Positions 1 to 12,990 of a stretch of 64,000 bases of DNA are shown piece by piece. The stretch covers positions 372,001-436,000 of the forward strand of contig VZRG01000306.1 of the NCBI GenBank assembly GCA_013397435.1. The letters run 5' to 3'. Position numbers and translations under genes: made by a program. The number at the start of each line of letters is the position of its first letter. Within the stretch, counting starts at the first letter, position 1. The notes beneath the pieces were generated by a model that saw nothing but the letters and a program-made list of their open reading frames with translations, made no database searches and was not told the origin of the DNA. This DNA is from Erythrocercus mccallii (lineage: Eukaryota > Chordata > Aves > Passeriformes > Dicruridae).

Positions 1-3000
1 GTGTTAAAAAAGACCATATATCTGCTCAGCTAAAATTTATTATGCAAAAATATCTAAAAAGCAGAGAACAGCAGCATAAAGCTGGGTTCATTGCCATTGA
101 AAGTGCTCCCAAGTGGAGGCTGGGAGCAGAGAAGTCCCTGCCCTAGGACCTGAGTGAGTGTCTGCTCACTTGCTGCTCGCCTGGCTGTTGGCAGCTTGGA
201 GCCAACACGAGCTGCTCCTGAGTCCCCTTTCAGTTGTGTTTCCCATGCCTGCTGTCAACACTGCGTTCAATTCAGCCTCCTTTACTGGCAATGAGTGTCC
301 ATAACAACTCTTCAAACAAGTGGATTCTCACTTACTAAATCTGGCATTTTTCCACCCGAAGGTTTGTTAAGCTGCAGACCAACCAAGGAAGTTCTGTACA
401 GGCTGACTCCATGTTTAGTTGTCTGCCTATGGCCCTGTGTTACAAAGATTTACCAGTCAAATAAATATTAATTTAGGGACCTTCACCTTAATTTTCCAGA
501 GCATAATTACTATTAGTGTCTTCAACTGCCATTTCAATACATATTATTTATATATGCCTCATTTGTACTTTTGGCATAGAATTTTAAGAAGACCTGACTC
601 ATGCAATCAGGTTCTCCTCTGGTTTGGCAGTTTTCAACTAACTGTGAACACAAAACCTGATTAAAAAGTGAATAAAAATTACTAGAGATAGTTTCTGAAA
701 ATCAGAAAATAGTAGGGAAATGCACAATAGTGACTCTACTTAGGCAGAAGCCAGGCATGACACTGGGGCTGGCAGAAGATACGTGCCCAGATGGTGCACG
801 GGTATTAGCTGAATAATGCTCACACAGTTGTAGGGTAGCAACAACACCGCAACTGTATGGACTGTTATGTGGGATGAAAAATCAGATAATGAATACAAAT
901 CATAGGGAATTAGTCTTCAATATTTCCATTTGCCTAAATAGGAATTCATTTTGTGACTGTTATAATTCTCATCAGTTATCCTGATTAAGACTTCCCTGTG
1001 TACTTGATACCTTTTCAATTCCTATGCAGAGTAGCTGATGGAATAGACATTTACTTATCATTCACTAAAACCGCAAAAAGAAATTTATATTACTTGGCCA
1101 AAATTCTACCAAAATACTTATATGTACTTTAGAAGCCCAAACATATCTTGCGTGTTTATTCAGCTCAACAGGAGCAAAATTCAGCTGCCTAAATGAATCT
1201 TGGCAAACACTCTCAAGTCCATATACAGTCAATCTGGAGATAAAGTGCTATTGGGTGAATAGGCTGCTATTCATCTAATCTTAATACAGACATCTTAAAT
1301 AGGTCAGACAAACTTTATCCTGAAAGTACTTGCTTCTCTCCATTTACTGTAAAGTAAATGAGGTAGCTAGCTTTAACAGAGACACCTAGAACGTAAATAC
1401 TTAGAGTTAGGTGGAATGAATGTCACCTCTGAAAATCAAATGTAGAATCAGATACTTAATGCACATGTCAAGGATTCCACAGTGAATTTCCTTGAAAGGA
1501 AAAACAAATGAACCAGGCAAGTATCATAAAATCCCAGCTGATTTTTTTTTCCTCTTGAGTAAAACCCAAAGAATAAATCTTTTTTGTTTCAAAAGTTCTT
1601 GTTCTGTATCTCCAATATAGAAAAACAGTTGACCTGAATAGTTAGACTAACATGAGAGACAGATAAACTAGTCACTACTTGGAAGCAGAAGTTTTCCCTG
1701 CTGTCTCCTCTTCCAAACAAGTTTTTCTATAAGGCCCACATCTGGTAGTTGATGGCACAACCTCCCACACTTTGCAGTGACATACTGCAAAGAAATACCC
1801 ATAGCCCCTCCCGTCCCCAGTCCTTGGCATTTCCTGCAACCAAACCTTGTCAGTTTTAACTCCATTCATTTTTCCCCAACTGAAGAAGACAAATAGTTGT
1901 CTAGGATGATTCAGCGAGACTTAAAATTATCTTATAGGAAAAAAGAGCAGTGAAACTGCAAAGCAAAACAAATAAGACAACGAATTCTAGAAGGCAGTTA
2001 CTAACAATGTTCTCTACTACCTGTGTAGGCTATTTCTTACCCCAAGCCCCTCCAGGAAAAGACACATGTAGGGGCTCTAACACACGGGGAACCCTTATAA
2101 CCACAATGCCTAACAAGTCTGTGAACCCAGCATTGATTCACCATGCCACTGCACACCCCTGACACCTGGCCCACATCTCACCCAGAGCAGAAGGTGCTCA
2201 GTGTGGGCTGAGCTGCCCATATTGCTGAGTAATTTGAACTGTGGAGAGCAGGGCACAAAAGGCAAAGGTTCCTGCCCTCCCCTTTCTCACACCCACAAGG
2301 GTGCAGGTTGTGGAGAGGCTCATGTCCAGAACTGCAAACTTAGAATTGAGAGAGCATCCACTGTCCTGCTGCAGGCTGTACTTCTCTACTGCCTAATGTA
2401 TGGAAATCAGCTTCCAGGACTGACGTACTTGCTCTAAGGGAGGCCCTGGGAAGACAGGGCCCCAGCTATGCTTTTACTTACTTCCATGCCAAAGTCTGGT
2501 AACAAAAACTCAGACAAATCAGCAGTGCAGTTTTTAGGGATTTTGAACTTAGAATTGGGGTTTGAGAACAGTATGAGTTGCATTAACAATCCAGAAGAAA
2601 GTTGTACTAAATCTGGTCGAGAATTTATAGATTTATAAAAATTTAATTTTGTATACCTTTTAGAAATATTAAGAATTTAAACTCTATTATGAAAATGCTT
2701 TAAGACAGTGATAGTTATATTTTCATCTTGTCTTAACATAGCTGGAACCTTATCTAGCATTCTTTGCATATCTAGCACTGATGGGAAAATAAGTTGGACT
2801 TCAGCTATGTAAGTATGAAAAATATCTCAAACACTCCAAACACCTCTATTTCAAGAAAAAATAATTGGCTGTATTGTGTAAATTGACTAAGATTTTGGTA
2901 TCCAAAAGCAAGAAAGATCTTTTTGCTAAGAAAGATCTAGTTCACAAATTTTGCTCTGTCTCAATAAATAAAAAAGATGCCTTCAAAGACATAAAAAGAT

Positions 3001-3948
3001 TGAATCATTCACTTCATCGTATCTGTAATGTTTATTGCAGACGTTTCCTATTGCATGAAAAATGTGTTGGAGAGGTTTGCAAAAGGTCATGCAAACTGTA
3101 GGCAATATTTTAAAGACTAAGCACTAAAATAGAGAGAAAGAGTTCAAGAAAACAGAAAGCTATGATCTTATATAGCAAAACAACACACTATGCAACTTTT
3201 TAGAGTATATGAAGAGTGAATAGTGTAACATCTTTTCAGACCACGAAATTCATTAATATCATTACAATGCGTGACAATCAACAAACAGCTATAATTCACC
3301 TTGACAGAAGTTAGCGCATCAAGCAAATCCATACTTGGGAATCCTGTCACTTTCTTAATTGGCACAGTAAGTGGGTTTGTTTGAAAGAGTGAAATGTATT
3401 CCTCATCTTAAATTATACCAAAAGGTAACAGAAAAATTAGACAGAGAAGAAAGATTGCAGAAATGCCTGGAAAATAAATGCAGCTGAAAGACAAGTTCCT
3501 GGTGAAAAAACTTATTTAATTGAAAGGAATAAGATCATGTAAGGAAAGTTGTTTGTGAGACCAGGCAGGAAGGGCTGTAAAGCTTTTATTTTAAAAATAA
3601 GTCAGAATATTCTGAGCTAGGATTTTAATATCTCTAGAAAGCTCCATAGATATTAGAGAGTGCAGGTGAATAGAGTTATCGTCATGGTGCACAGGGGAGG
3701 GAAATGACAGTCCAGTGTACCCTTTTCTCAGTCAATGTAAAGTGTTGTGATTCAATTATCTTCAAAGTCATTAGAATAACGCATACCAGGGGAGGAACTG
3801 CCCCCCAGTTCTATGCAGGCCCTAACAGGGAAAATCTGGCTATCTGATGGTCACAGAAGAAACAAGTACAGTAGTCAGAATGAGATAGTATCTCTGTACC
3901 ACTGCAGATTTGCTCAGGATTATATCTGTATAGGCTCTATTTACATGC
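1..3948. other. AT-rich non-coding DNA, no gene seen
   Basis: No supported gene. Frames of 60-80 codons occur on both strands but have random composition and no recognisable domain. A somewhat GC-richer part lies at about 2.0-2.45 kb, with no recognised family. A short direct repeat (aagaaagatct twice) lies near 2.91-2.94 kb. I read this as intergenic or intronic DNA. Confidence 0.6.
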
Positions 3949-4490
3949 TGTGATGGTTTTGGCAGAGGTAGAGTTAATTTTTTTCACAGCAGCTGGTATG
4001 GGGCTGTGTTTTGGCTTTGTGCTGTAAACAGAGCTGATAATACCAGGAGTGTTTTTGTTATTGCTGAGTAGTGCTTGCACAGAGCCAAGGCCTTTTCTGC
4101 TCACCTCACCCCATGCCACCAGTGAGGAGAGTGTGGGTGCACAAGGAGTCTGGAGTGGACATACTGGGACAGTTGATTGCAAATGACCCAAGGGGTTTCT
4201 CACATCATATGATGTCATGACATAAAGATGGGGGAAGAAGAAGGAAGGCAGAGACTCAGAATGAATGCCTTTTGTCTTCACAAGTCAGCGTTACACATGG
4301 TAGAGACTTTTGCTGGGGACAGCAGAATGAAGTGGTGGATGAATTCTTTGCTTTGCCCGTGTGTGCAGCTTTGCTTTACCTACTAACCTGTCTTTATCTC
4401 CACACATCAGTTTTCTCACTTTCACCCTTTCAATTTCTCCCCTTGGAGGGGAGTGAGTGAGTGGCTGTGCTGGCTGGGGTTAAACCATGA
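3949..4490 (+). mobile_element. Solo LTR, avian ERVL type
   Basis: The element opens with TGTGATGGTTTTGGC and a 'tagagttaatttttt' stretch, and closes with 'ggctggggttaaaccatga'. These are characteristic ends of a common avian ERVL LTR family, which usually finishes in CA. The body carries further family landmarks: 'ggggctgtgttttgg', 'caaggccttttctgctc', 'catatgatgtcatg' followed by a TATA-like 'cataaag' near 4.22 kb, and a pyrimidine-rich stretch before the terminal 'ggagtgagtgagtggctgtg'. There is no internal gag-pol sequence and no second LTR nearby, so it is a solo LTR left by recombination between the two LTRs. I could not identify a clean 5-bp target duplication; the last two bases are degraded. 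An antisense 114-codon frame inside it is incidental. Confidence 0.8.
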
Positions 4491-7400
4491 GCTTGTGTAA
4501 GTGAAATGGGCCTGGGCTATCACACACAGCTCTTGTTTGTACCACTGAAATCCTTCATCCCCTCTTCCACTTTCACTAATAAGATGCCTGCATCCAAACT
4601 GCTTTTTGGGAAAGATGCATTGCACACACAAGGAGTGCTCTGGCACTTAACTATGTGGATGGCCACATGCCAGGAAGGGAACTCAGACCTCAGCCCATAT
4701 TAGCTTACTGTGGCAGATGCAGTAACAGGCACTGGGCAGTGTGGTTCACTCAACAGGTACAGCTGGAACTCAGACCAGCTGTAAAACAATAAGTCCTACA
4801 ATGAGGCTGGATAATTACAGACATGGAGGAAAGGAAGGTTTGATCAAAGAAAAGGGAGAGAAAAAACCATTTTTTATGACTACTTATATTTCCCTCTGTT
4901 ACTGTGACAAAAAACCCAGGAATCACCCACCAGATGCTTGAAGGCACACTGTGCAAGTCTTGTGTTAGTTGATGCCTTCTTTGCCCAAGGAATGTACTTG
5001 CTCTCTAATTTTTTGAGATGAAGACACTACAGCATCTCCATATTCCTAAAGAATTGCTTTCATCTTATAATACTCAATTACCTTACTAGGATCACATGCT
5101 TAACATAAATATAGTGTTCCAGGGAAAATTTTTCCTCGGCTTATTTCTGGTCTCTTGCAGATAGATAGTCCTCTGTTTATTTAGCAACTACATAATTTGA
5201 TAAAATAATGGGGAAAATATAAGTTTCAAAGTCTGTGATTGTAATACTTTTCTATTAAGTAAGAAATAAACAGTTATGGTGGGTGCATCCTACATGATGT
5301 GGAAAGTGTTATGAGAGTGCAGGTAATTCTCTGCAGGAAGAAAACAAATTTTTGGCTATATTCAGTGAAAATGTTTTATAAGATTTAACAGGAAATGAAG
5401 TTTTGGATAAAACTTATGAGGGCTTGGGCTTCATTTCAGCAGCCTGTCTTAATATTGAGGAGTTTTTGGCTACATATCAGCTTAGAACAAAAAATTATAA
5501 AAAGATGATACTGAATAGGCAGATAGAGTCTTAATTGCAGAATAAACAATGTTTGCTTGAAATGATTTATTTTTCCAGTAACTATATTATTTAAAGCAGT
5601 GGCAATGGATATATAAATCAGATTTGAAGGTTGATAACTCCTTAATTACGTTGCAATTCAAAAATTGCCTAGTTAATTATGATGAAATATATTTCCATGG
5701 AATGGTATGTTATTTCAGCATTTGCTCTTGGAGATTACTGCCCAATATTGTCATTAAAATAAAGCAAAAACATGATGGTGGATGAAGTATAAACATTGTT
5801 TTTTAGATAAGATGTCACAAGAATTGTACCTCAAGAACTTCCATAAAAATCAGTGAGCTACCATTTCCATAGCAACAGGCAACATAATTCAGCTAAGATA
5901 GCTGTTTTCCATTCTAGGAACTTCATTGTCATTGCAGTTTACAAAATACAAAAGTATGTCTTCTAAGACTAATACAGTAAACAGGTAAAATGCTGGAAAT
6001 GCTGAGGAAGGCATAGATTTTATTACATATGCAGAACAATGTTTCTTTCTCTTCTCACCTGTATTTCATGAGATTCTCTACAATTTTCAACTGACCACAT
6101 ACTAATCTAGTTCTCTTTGTTGTGCAGGTGATCCAGTGAAAGGCATCTGAAACTGGCCTGTCTCTCATGTTAGTCTGATTCTTTGTGGAATGTGCAGAAG
6201 CAGCCTCTTCACTGGCCAATTCCTTCTTTCTCCCCTTCCTCCTCTCAGTTACCAAAATAAAATTCACTTCAATGCAGAGAGTCAGCACAACATATCTGGG
6301 GCACCTGTTAAATCTCATCTTGTGCCTACACACAGTTACTAATTTAACACACTGCTGACACACTCCCATAGTCGTAAGTCTTTTGCTCCCCCAATGGTTC
6401 CGTGAATCTTGTTATTAATCTGAATCACTTTAAAGTGCTTTTTAAAAACATCTGGCTCCATATTTTTAAATTAAAAAAAAAAAAAAACCTCTGTGAAAAA
6501 CAATTTAAAATAAGAACTTAAAAAGACAGCAGAACTAATACTCTCACTAAAGGTACTTGAAATTTCACACTTGAGTAACTGTAGTCTAAATGGAAAGATC
6601 ACGGGGAGCACCATCAATTTTTACCTACTGGAAGTATAGGATTGCAGTCTGCTATTCTTGTCTTGCAAAGAATGATGTCTTATACTATTTTCTCAGTGAG
6701 GCTGTACAAATTCCTTTTGAAGGAGAAATCTGATTGATGTCAGCAAGTGAATCACCACCTGTCCATGGGAAATGGATGCTTTTGAAAGAAAGCTATATTG
6801 GACACTGCATTTGATAGACTCTGTAATGCAGTGATGGCTCTCTGAAGTTCTCCAGAGCTGAGCCTCTGACAGGCTCTCACCTCCTCACAGATTTTCCTTA
6901 CTACAAAAATATGCAGAAAGTAAAAACACTACTTTTTTTACTTCACCACTGAGAATTAATTAGATGTGATATTAGGATGCATAAGTTATTATCTCATTTT
7001 GGCGAGTGCACCAAAGGCAGAAACTGGCATGGGTAGCTGGAAAAGAAGCTGTGATGATGGAGCACAATCACTTATCCTGTGGGTACATAATTATTTGTCA
7101 GGAGCAATTCAGGGATCAAGAGTAAGATGCAATATATTCTGCTTATAAACTTCACCTAAAGAACAAAGTGTAAACATAGCAGTTAGCTTCTTTTTTCCAG
7201 CTACAGTGCAATGCATGATTTCTTACAGCCAAAGATCCTGACACAGGGAAATAATCCAATATTTCTACATCCATCCAAACAAATATGTACAACCTAGCTA
7301 TCATTTCATTCATACAAACTAATTACATATGATCTAGCACTTTGATGAAGGCTTAAACATTTAGCTGATATAAAAAGAAAAAAGCACTACACCTACCAGA

Positions 7401-8205
7401 GTAATTATTACAAGGGTATTTTTATCCTGCAGTTGAACATACGCAATAAATGAGCATTAGATTATGCTACTGAAATAGTGCCTGAGCCTTTATTATCCTA
7501 CAGGACAAATTCTGTAATCCCCTCTGACAGATCATAATCACAGCAATAACCAGTTCTTGACCTGTGAGGCAGGTTAAGTATCCCTGCCAAACTAACAAGA
7601 ATAGTAACTATTCTGTTTCTGAAAAATTGATTGTTAACCACCAGAAAAAAGTAATCTCCATATTAATTAATAGTGCCTATTCTTGCATTAAAATCAAGCA
7701 CACATACACAAGTCATTGATCTTGATAGATATGTCTTTCACTACCCCCTCCAAAATTTATGGTATAAAGAAACACAGCCATATTTACTCAGAGCTAGAGA
7801 GAACCAAGGAAAACATCAGCTCCTGTCATCTCTGACCATTATGATCACTTCCTTGGCTGAAATCTGAATAAGGAAACAGTTATAGACCAATGTCAAAAAT
7901 AAAATTTAAATTCTATCAGCAAGTTTACTTTGAAGTCATAAAGACTGCTTGTGACATTTTAGCTTTGAGAGTGTTTAATATTTTCATGAGAATGTGTTTA
8001 TATAGCAGTACGACTCATTATTGTCAAAAATCTTGTAACAGCAAAGAAATACCTGATTCGTGATTTATGCAATACTTAAACTTCTGGGCAGAATCTGTTG
8101 GCTTATAGAAAATAATCTGGACATCTATTCTCCTTGGATAGTTTTTGTAATTTACAACTCTAGCTGCTCATTTCAAGAAAAGGAAAAATTTAAAGGTCTG
8201 AAATA
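4491..8205. other. AT-rich non-coding DNA
   Basis: No supported gene. The stretch 5.56-5.93 kb is non-repetitive, rich in TAAT cores, and holds an RFX-like site listed separately. A minus-strand 104-codon frame at 6055-6369 ends at a good-looking splice donor (CAG/GTGAGA), but its protein is not recognised. A short A-tract lies at about 6.47-6.49 kb. Confidence 0.5.
5864..5876 (-). promoter_or_regulatory. RFX X-box-like motif
   Basis: Read on the minus strand this is GTTGCTATGGAAA, a close fit to the X-box bound by RFX winged-helix factors (two half-sites of the GTTGCYATGG(C/A)AAC type). It lies in a non-repetitive AT-rich stretch with many homeodomain-like TAAT cores. The match is seen in the sequence; regulatory function is only inferred, since sites of this length also occur by chance and no gene start is visible nearby. 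Confidence 0.3.
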
Positions 8206-8276
8206 NNNNNNNNNNNNNNNNNNNNNNNNNNNNNNNNNNNNNNNNNNNNNNNNNNNNNNNNNNNNNNNNNNNNNNN
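8206..8276. other. Assembly gap (71 N)
   Basis: A run of 71 unknown bases. Both flanks are AT-rich and neither gives a repeat boundary that would explain the gap. The unusual length suggests an estimated gap rather than a fixed-size filler. Confidence 0.98.
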
Positions 8277-11200
8277 AATTAATACCTAAAAAGTATAGAA
8301 CTAAAATAGAAACAATTTAAAAAGATTTTATTTTTTTGCATACAGCAAACAACTAAAATTCACTAAAAAGTGGTGCTGGACCACTTAATTGGCCACTGAG
8401 GATAAAAACAGTCAGGATTTATATTGTGTCCTGTAAAACTGATATATTTTTATATATATTTTAGAAGAATATGTACAAATATCAACTACTTATTTTGTAA
8501 AATATTCTAACAACCTTCAGCTGCTACAAGCTGGCCTAAACAAGTAGCCAAGGAGCAACACTAGGCAGTACATAACCAAAATAAATACAAAGCCCATCAA
8601 TACAGTATATTTAATATTTGTCTATTTAAGAAGTTACTACCTGATGAATTAAAAGCATTTTCTATATTTAGCTGTGAAAACAATCTGCATTTAATCCATG
8701 CCATCAAAATGAGGAAATTAAAGACAGCAGGTTTTAGATGAGGAATCAGAGCTTGCCAGAAGACAAGCTTAGACTGCCAACATGGTTGTCCTCTTTTCAA
8801 TTAAAAAATTAAATTATCCTCATTAAGGATTTGCCTTTGGCTCAAATTCCAATTTGCTATCTTTCTTCATATGAGTTCTTGTGGAATATAGCATTACTTT
8901 AAATCATTTGAATATACTTCTTTTAGAAGACTTTAATATTTCAGACTCTTTCTCTGACCTGCTTCTCTTAACATTATGAAGTGCTGCAACAATCTGCTGC
9001 AACATCACAGTCTAAACACAGAGCTAAAACTAAGAATAGTTGAATGACAGTTTGGAAAAATGGCTGATTTAATTGAACATTGGGGATACTTTGACAAACC
9101 CAATATCATAAATACTGTAGCGCTCGCTGCTCTCAAATAATTACATTTCAGATATTTTAAAGAGACATGCTTAATTCAAGAAGAAGCAAGCCATGACTTC
9201 CTGCATTGCAAATCAGAGATACACCATGTAGCTCTGTAGTGTCTGGAAGAGTCCAAATATTTTTAAAATTTATTTTAGTTCCTTTAAATTCTGCTTGGTG
9301 GTAATGAATGAGGTATATAATTACTCTGATTCATCCTGTACCCTTAACATGAAATACCCCAGAGCACTTAAAAACAATAATTAATAAAAATATATAAAAA
9401 AAATTATTAAAAGCACAACCAAAAATTAATCATTAATTTCACATTAAACAAGATCAAGAATTGTGCAGAACTCATTAAGACTTTATATAACTCATGTTGT
9501 ATAAATGGCTAAGAAATTACTAGTAGTACCTGCAGTACCTCTATATCAACAGCTTTTTATACAGTTCTTGTTAAACAAGTATGAATCATAGCTAAGAGCA
9601 GAGAAATGAGACCAAGTAATCCTAAACAGTAAAATAAACTCATGTGGCAAAGCATCAATACCATATGTTTCTGTGATATTCTGTTCCTAATTTCAAAGAA
9701 GGAGTATATAATTCCTTCACTTCTGAAATTGCCATATTTCCAAGAAAAGTGTATATCCCTTTCAGTTTTGCTTTTTGCATATATTTAAGTGGAAACTAAA
9801 CAGGTGAAATTGGCGATATAAAAATAAACATTTGAATACAGGAATGAATCACACAACTGTCAATTTCCTGCATTATTATGCACTTTCATTCGTTTTCCCA
9901 TCATTGTAACTCCATGACTGGGTTCCACTCTAGAGCAAGGACACACCAGCATGGTGTGCATGCCCCAGCTCAGCTTCCCCAGAGCACATCTGCATCCCCA
10001 CTCCAGGAAAGGTTTGCTCAGTGACATGCAATCTTCATTGCTCAATCACCCAGAAGAGGCAGGCTCCAGAGCAACCCAGACTGAAAACATATGAGCTACT
10101 TTGGATCAGGAGCCTGAAGGAGCTCAGAAACGAATAAAGTTCAATCCATTTGAAAACATGTTTTAATATCCACCAGCCAAGTGCAAAATTGCCAGAGTAG
10201 ACTTTTCATGTTGGTACGTAATTGTTGGGTTTTTACCTGCAGGATCATCTGGAAAACTGATATTTTGAACAGCAGGACTACGCACAGTTACATCCCAACT
10301 AAGACTCTAAGGGCAAGATAAGGTACACACATACTTTCTCCTCATGGTTTTTACTTGAGACAAAAATGTCAAGGGGCAAACACAGAAGTGGAAGAAAGTA
10401 ACAGGACTAAAAAAATTATGAATTTGGATAAAATCTGTACTAGATTAGTACATTAAATGAAAGATGGCTTATTTTTATTCTGTGATTCTGTCCATTAAGT
10501 TTTACAGAAGCTCAAAAGGGGCTCAACTGTAAGTGACCTTTTAGTTTTGTTTTGTTTACTAGCTCATCATATTCCATCCTCTTATGGTTTGATGACTTTA
10601 ATTTTATGTTTTGGTTTACCTTTTATTTAATCAAGCTTGTCTTCAGCCTAAGCTGACAGATCTTAATTTTTTTGAACATTAAAAATAATGTTACAGAAAT
10701 TCAGTAGAAAGATTAAAATAAACCTCCAACACTTAGCAGACTCAATTCACTAGGTAAGCACTTCCCCAGACAAGATGATAGTTAGCCAAAACCAGCTGCA
10801 AAATAATATTTTATCCAAATTTGTTCTTTAAAAATCTGTCAGCTCTAATCAACTAACACTGAACTTTGATATTTTGTTGTTGATACTCTTGAACTAAATT
10901 CCATTCAGTGTTATTTGTCCTAAGCCATCCAATCTTCATTTTCTACCCAACCTTGCACATGCTTTAGGCAAAGGCAGAGAAAAAGGATAAAGATGAGGCT
11001 TTCTGTGCTTCTGACTCAATACTACGGTAACTGCAAATAATATGGCTGAGAAGACAATCACAGATAAACTTTTATTTCAACCACAATACCCAGTATTGGT
11101 GTACTGAATGAAACATCTATTTACATTTTTGACCAAGAAGATCCATGAATAAGGAAGTGCACAGTTCAACAGGCCATTAACTAATTAACGAAATGATGCT

Positions 11201-12699
11201 CATTTTACAGACAAAGTGTTATTTCTTCTGGAAAATGAGCAGATCACTGACCAACTACCTTGATTGGATACACCCAGGAATTAGAATGGATATTTTGAGC
11301 TCATATTTGATTAGCATTTGAGACACTCTTTCTCTGAACACTTCCCACAGGACTGCACATGCCAAGCTCCTACCATAGCTTGAGCTATTATTCAAAGACC
11401 TGAGAAGGCTCATTCCACTTAGCACTATCTTAGTTTTGCTCATTCCACTTAGCACTATCTTAGTTTTACTGACAGTGCTGAAGACAGCAGTCTGTTCCCT
11501 AGGCTATTAAGGGAATTTCAGAAATTAAAAAGAAAAAAATATTGAAGTTGAAATCTAGCATTACATTGCCAACAGTGAAGAAGTCTTAAAAAAACCCAAA
11601 ATCTTTGTCCCAGAGGTATTTCAGAAAACCTCAAGCCTATTTAGATGAATTGTAACAAAACAGCATTCATCATTAACACAATGAAAAAAAAATTCTGTGG
11701 ATCTTACCAACCAGTTGGGTACTTGAGGGTGGTAGTAGGAAAAAGAGAAAACACTACATGCTAAAGCTGAATTTAAAAAAAAATCAACAGACATGAAGAA
11801 GGTGCATTTGGATTACCTACAGTGGATTCCTAATTCAGGTAGCACCTAACTAATTTTTATGTGATCCAGAACAGGAATTTATAGGAGGCTTCACAGCCTG
11901 TGGAAATCAATGGATCTCCTCTGTGTTAAAGGCGCATTCTTAATCTTCTAAGTGAGCTAATACAAGATATTAATTATAGGGATGCAGTCTGAGGAATACA
12001 TTTAAATAGGGCCTTCAAGTCTCTATCCTTTTTTTCATCTCACTCCTTAGAGACACGTCCTGGGTAATTCTCCTTCTTCTTTGGACTAATGATCACCCAA
12101 AACTCAGTGCCCACCCAGATTTCACCAGACTGAAACTGCTAGATTTCATATGCTGCCAAAATAGCATTCCCTTCCACCTCAAATGTCATGTTAGCCACAT
12201 CAAACTAGGGAAAAAATGCTCATTCCTATTCTATCAGTTACCTTTTAGGATTACCACTTGGTTTGCTTGACACAGACAATTACCATAACCTGAACTGTAG
12301 CTAAATCCTTAAAAAGGGAGAATTAAGAAGGAAGTGTTATGTACAAATAAAAAAGTACTTTACTTCTAGGTACAGCATTTACAAAATTCTACATGAATAT
12401 ATTCCCATAGTTTTTGAAAAACAAGGGTTCCTAGGACAGCTGTCAGAAAACCAGTCTTACAGTGTGAGCCTTAAAGAGCAGAACATATTAAATTTACCAG
12501 AACAAAAGTTGAAAGGTACCTTGACTACTGTATAAAAATTTTTAGTAGTCATAGGGATGATAAAATTGTGAAAGTTTATGAAGGAGGCCAGGTTTGCAGT
12601 TCAAGGCAATAAGCTCATTAGGCCAGGTGGCACAGTTTTCTGCACAGAGACCTTTCAACAGGTCACTGCAGTTTGTCATAGACACTTGTTCAGAAAATA
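8277..12699. other. AT-rich non-coding DNA
   Basis: No supported gene. It contains very AT-rich patches (for example 8.43-8.46 and 9.38-9.43 kb) and the 30-bp tandem duplication listed separately. The frames of 60-70 codons on either strand show no recognisable domain. Confidence 0.6.
11408..11467. repeat. Perfect 30-bp tandem duplication
   Basis: Two head-to-tail 30-base copies, 11408-11437 and 11438-11467, each beginning gctcattccacttagc and ending tcttagtttt. They are identical in my reading, so the duplication is probably recent. Replication slippage is the simplest cause. Confidence 0.9.
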
Positions 12700-12990
12700 T
12701 ACCTGAAAAAGGGGGAATTTTCAGTGTTGCTGACAAAGGCATAGCAAAAGGAAGACTGGCAGCTGAAATTAGACAAATTTAACCTTTCCACAACATTTCA
12801 ATTTCCTAGCACTAAGGGTAATTAAATATTGGAATGGCTTACCAGGGGAGCTGGTGGACTCGCCATTGCTTGGAGCTTTAGGACGAGATTAGATATCATT
12901 GTAAAAGAGATGCTTTAATCCAGCTTCTGGAAGTTCTCAACATGCCCATAACACTTGCAGCTCTGCATTAAGACAATGACTATAATCAAA
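12700..12990 (+). mobile_element. Old CR1 3' fragment
   Basis: The stretch follows the order of an old CR1 3' region: 'ggaagactggcagctgaaatta', then 'gggtaattaaatattggaat', 'ccaggggagctggtggactc', and 'agagatgctttaatccagcttctggaagtt'. In CR1 this part encodes the end of ORF2 and the start of the 3' UTR. The copy is strongly diverged and lacks a clear terminal repeat, so both edges are approximate. An old LINE of the L2/L3 group is the main alternative. Confidence 0.5.

Noticed and set aside
3937..4281. 114-codon minus-strand frame
   Set aside because: It lies antisense inside the ERVL-type solo LTR and is explained by it.
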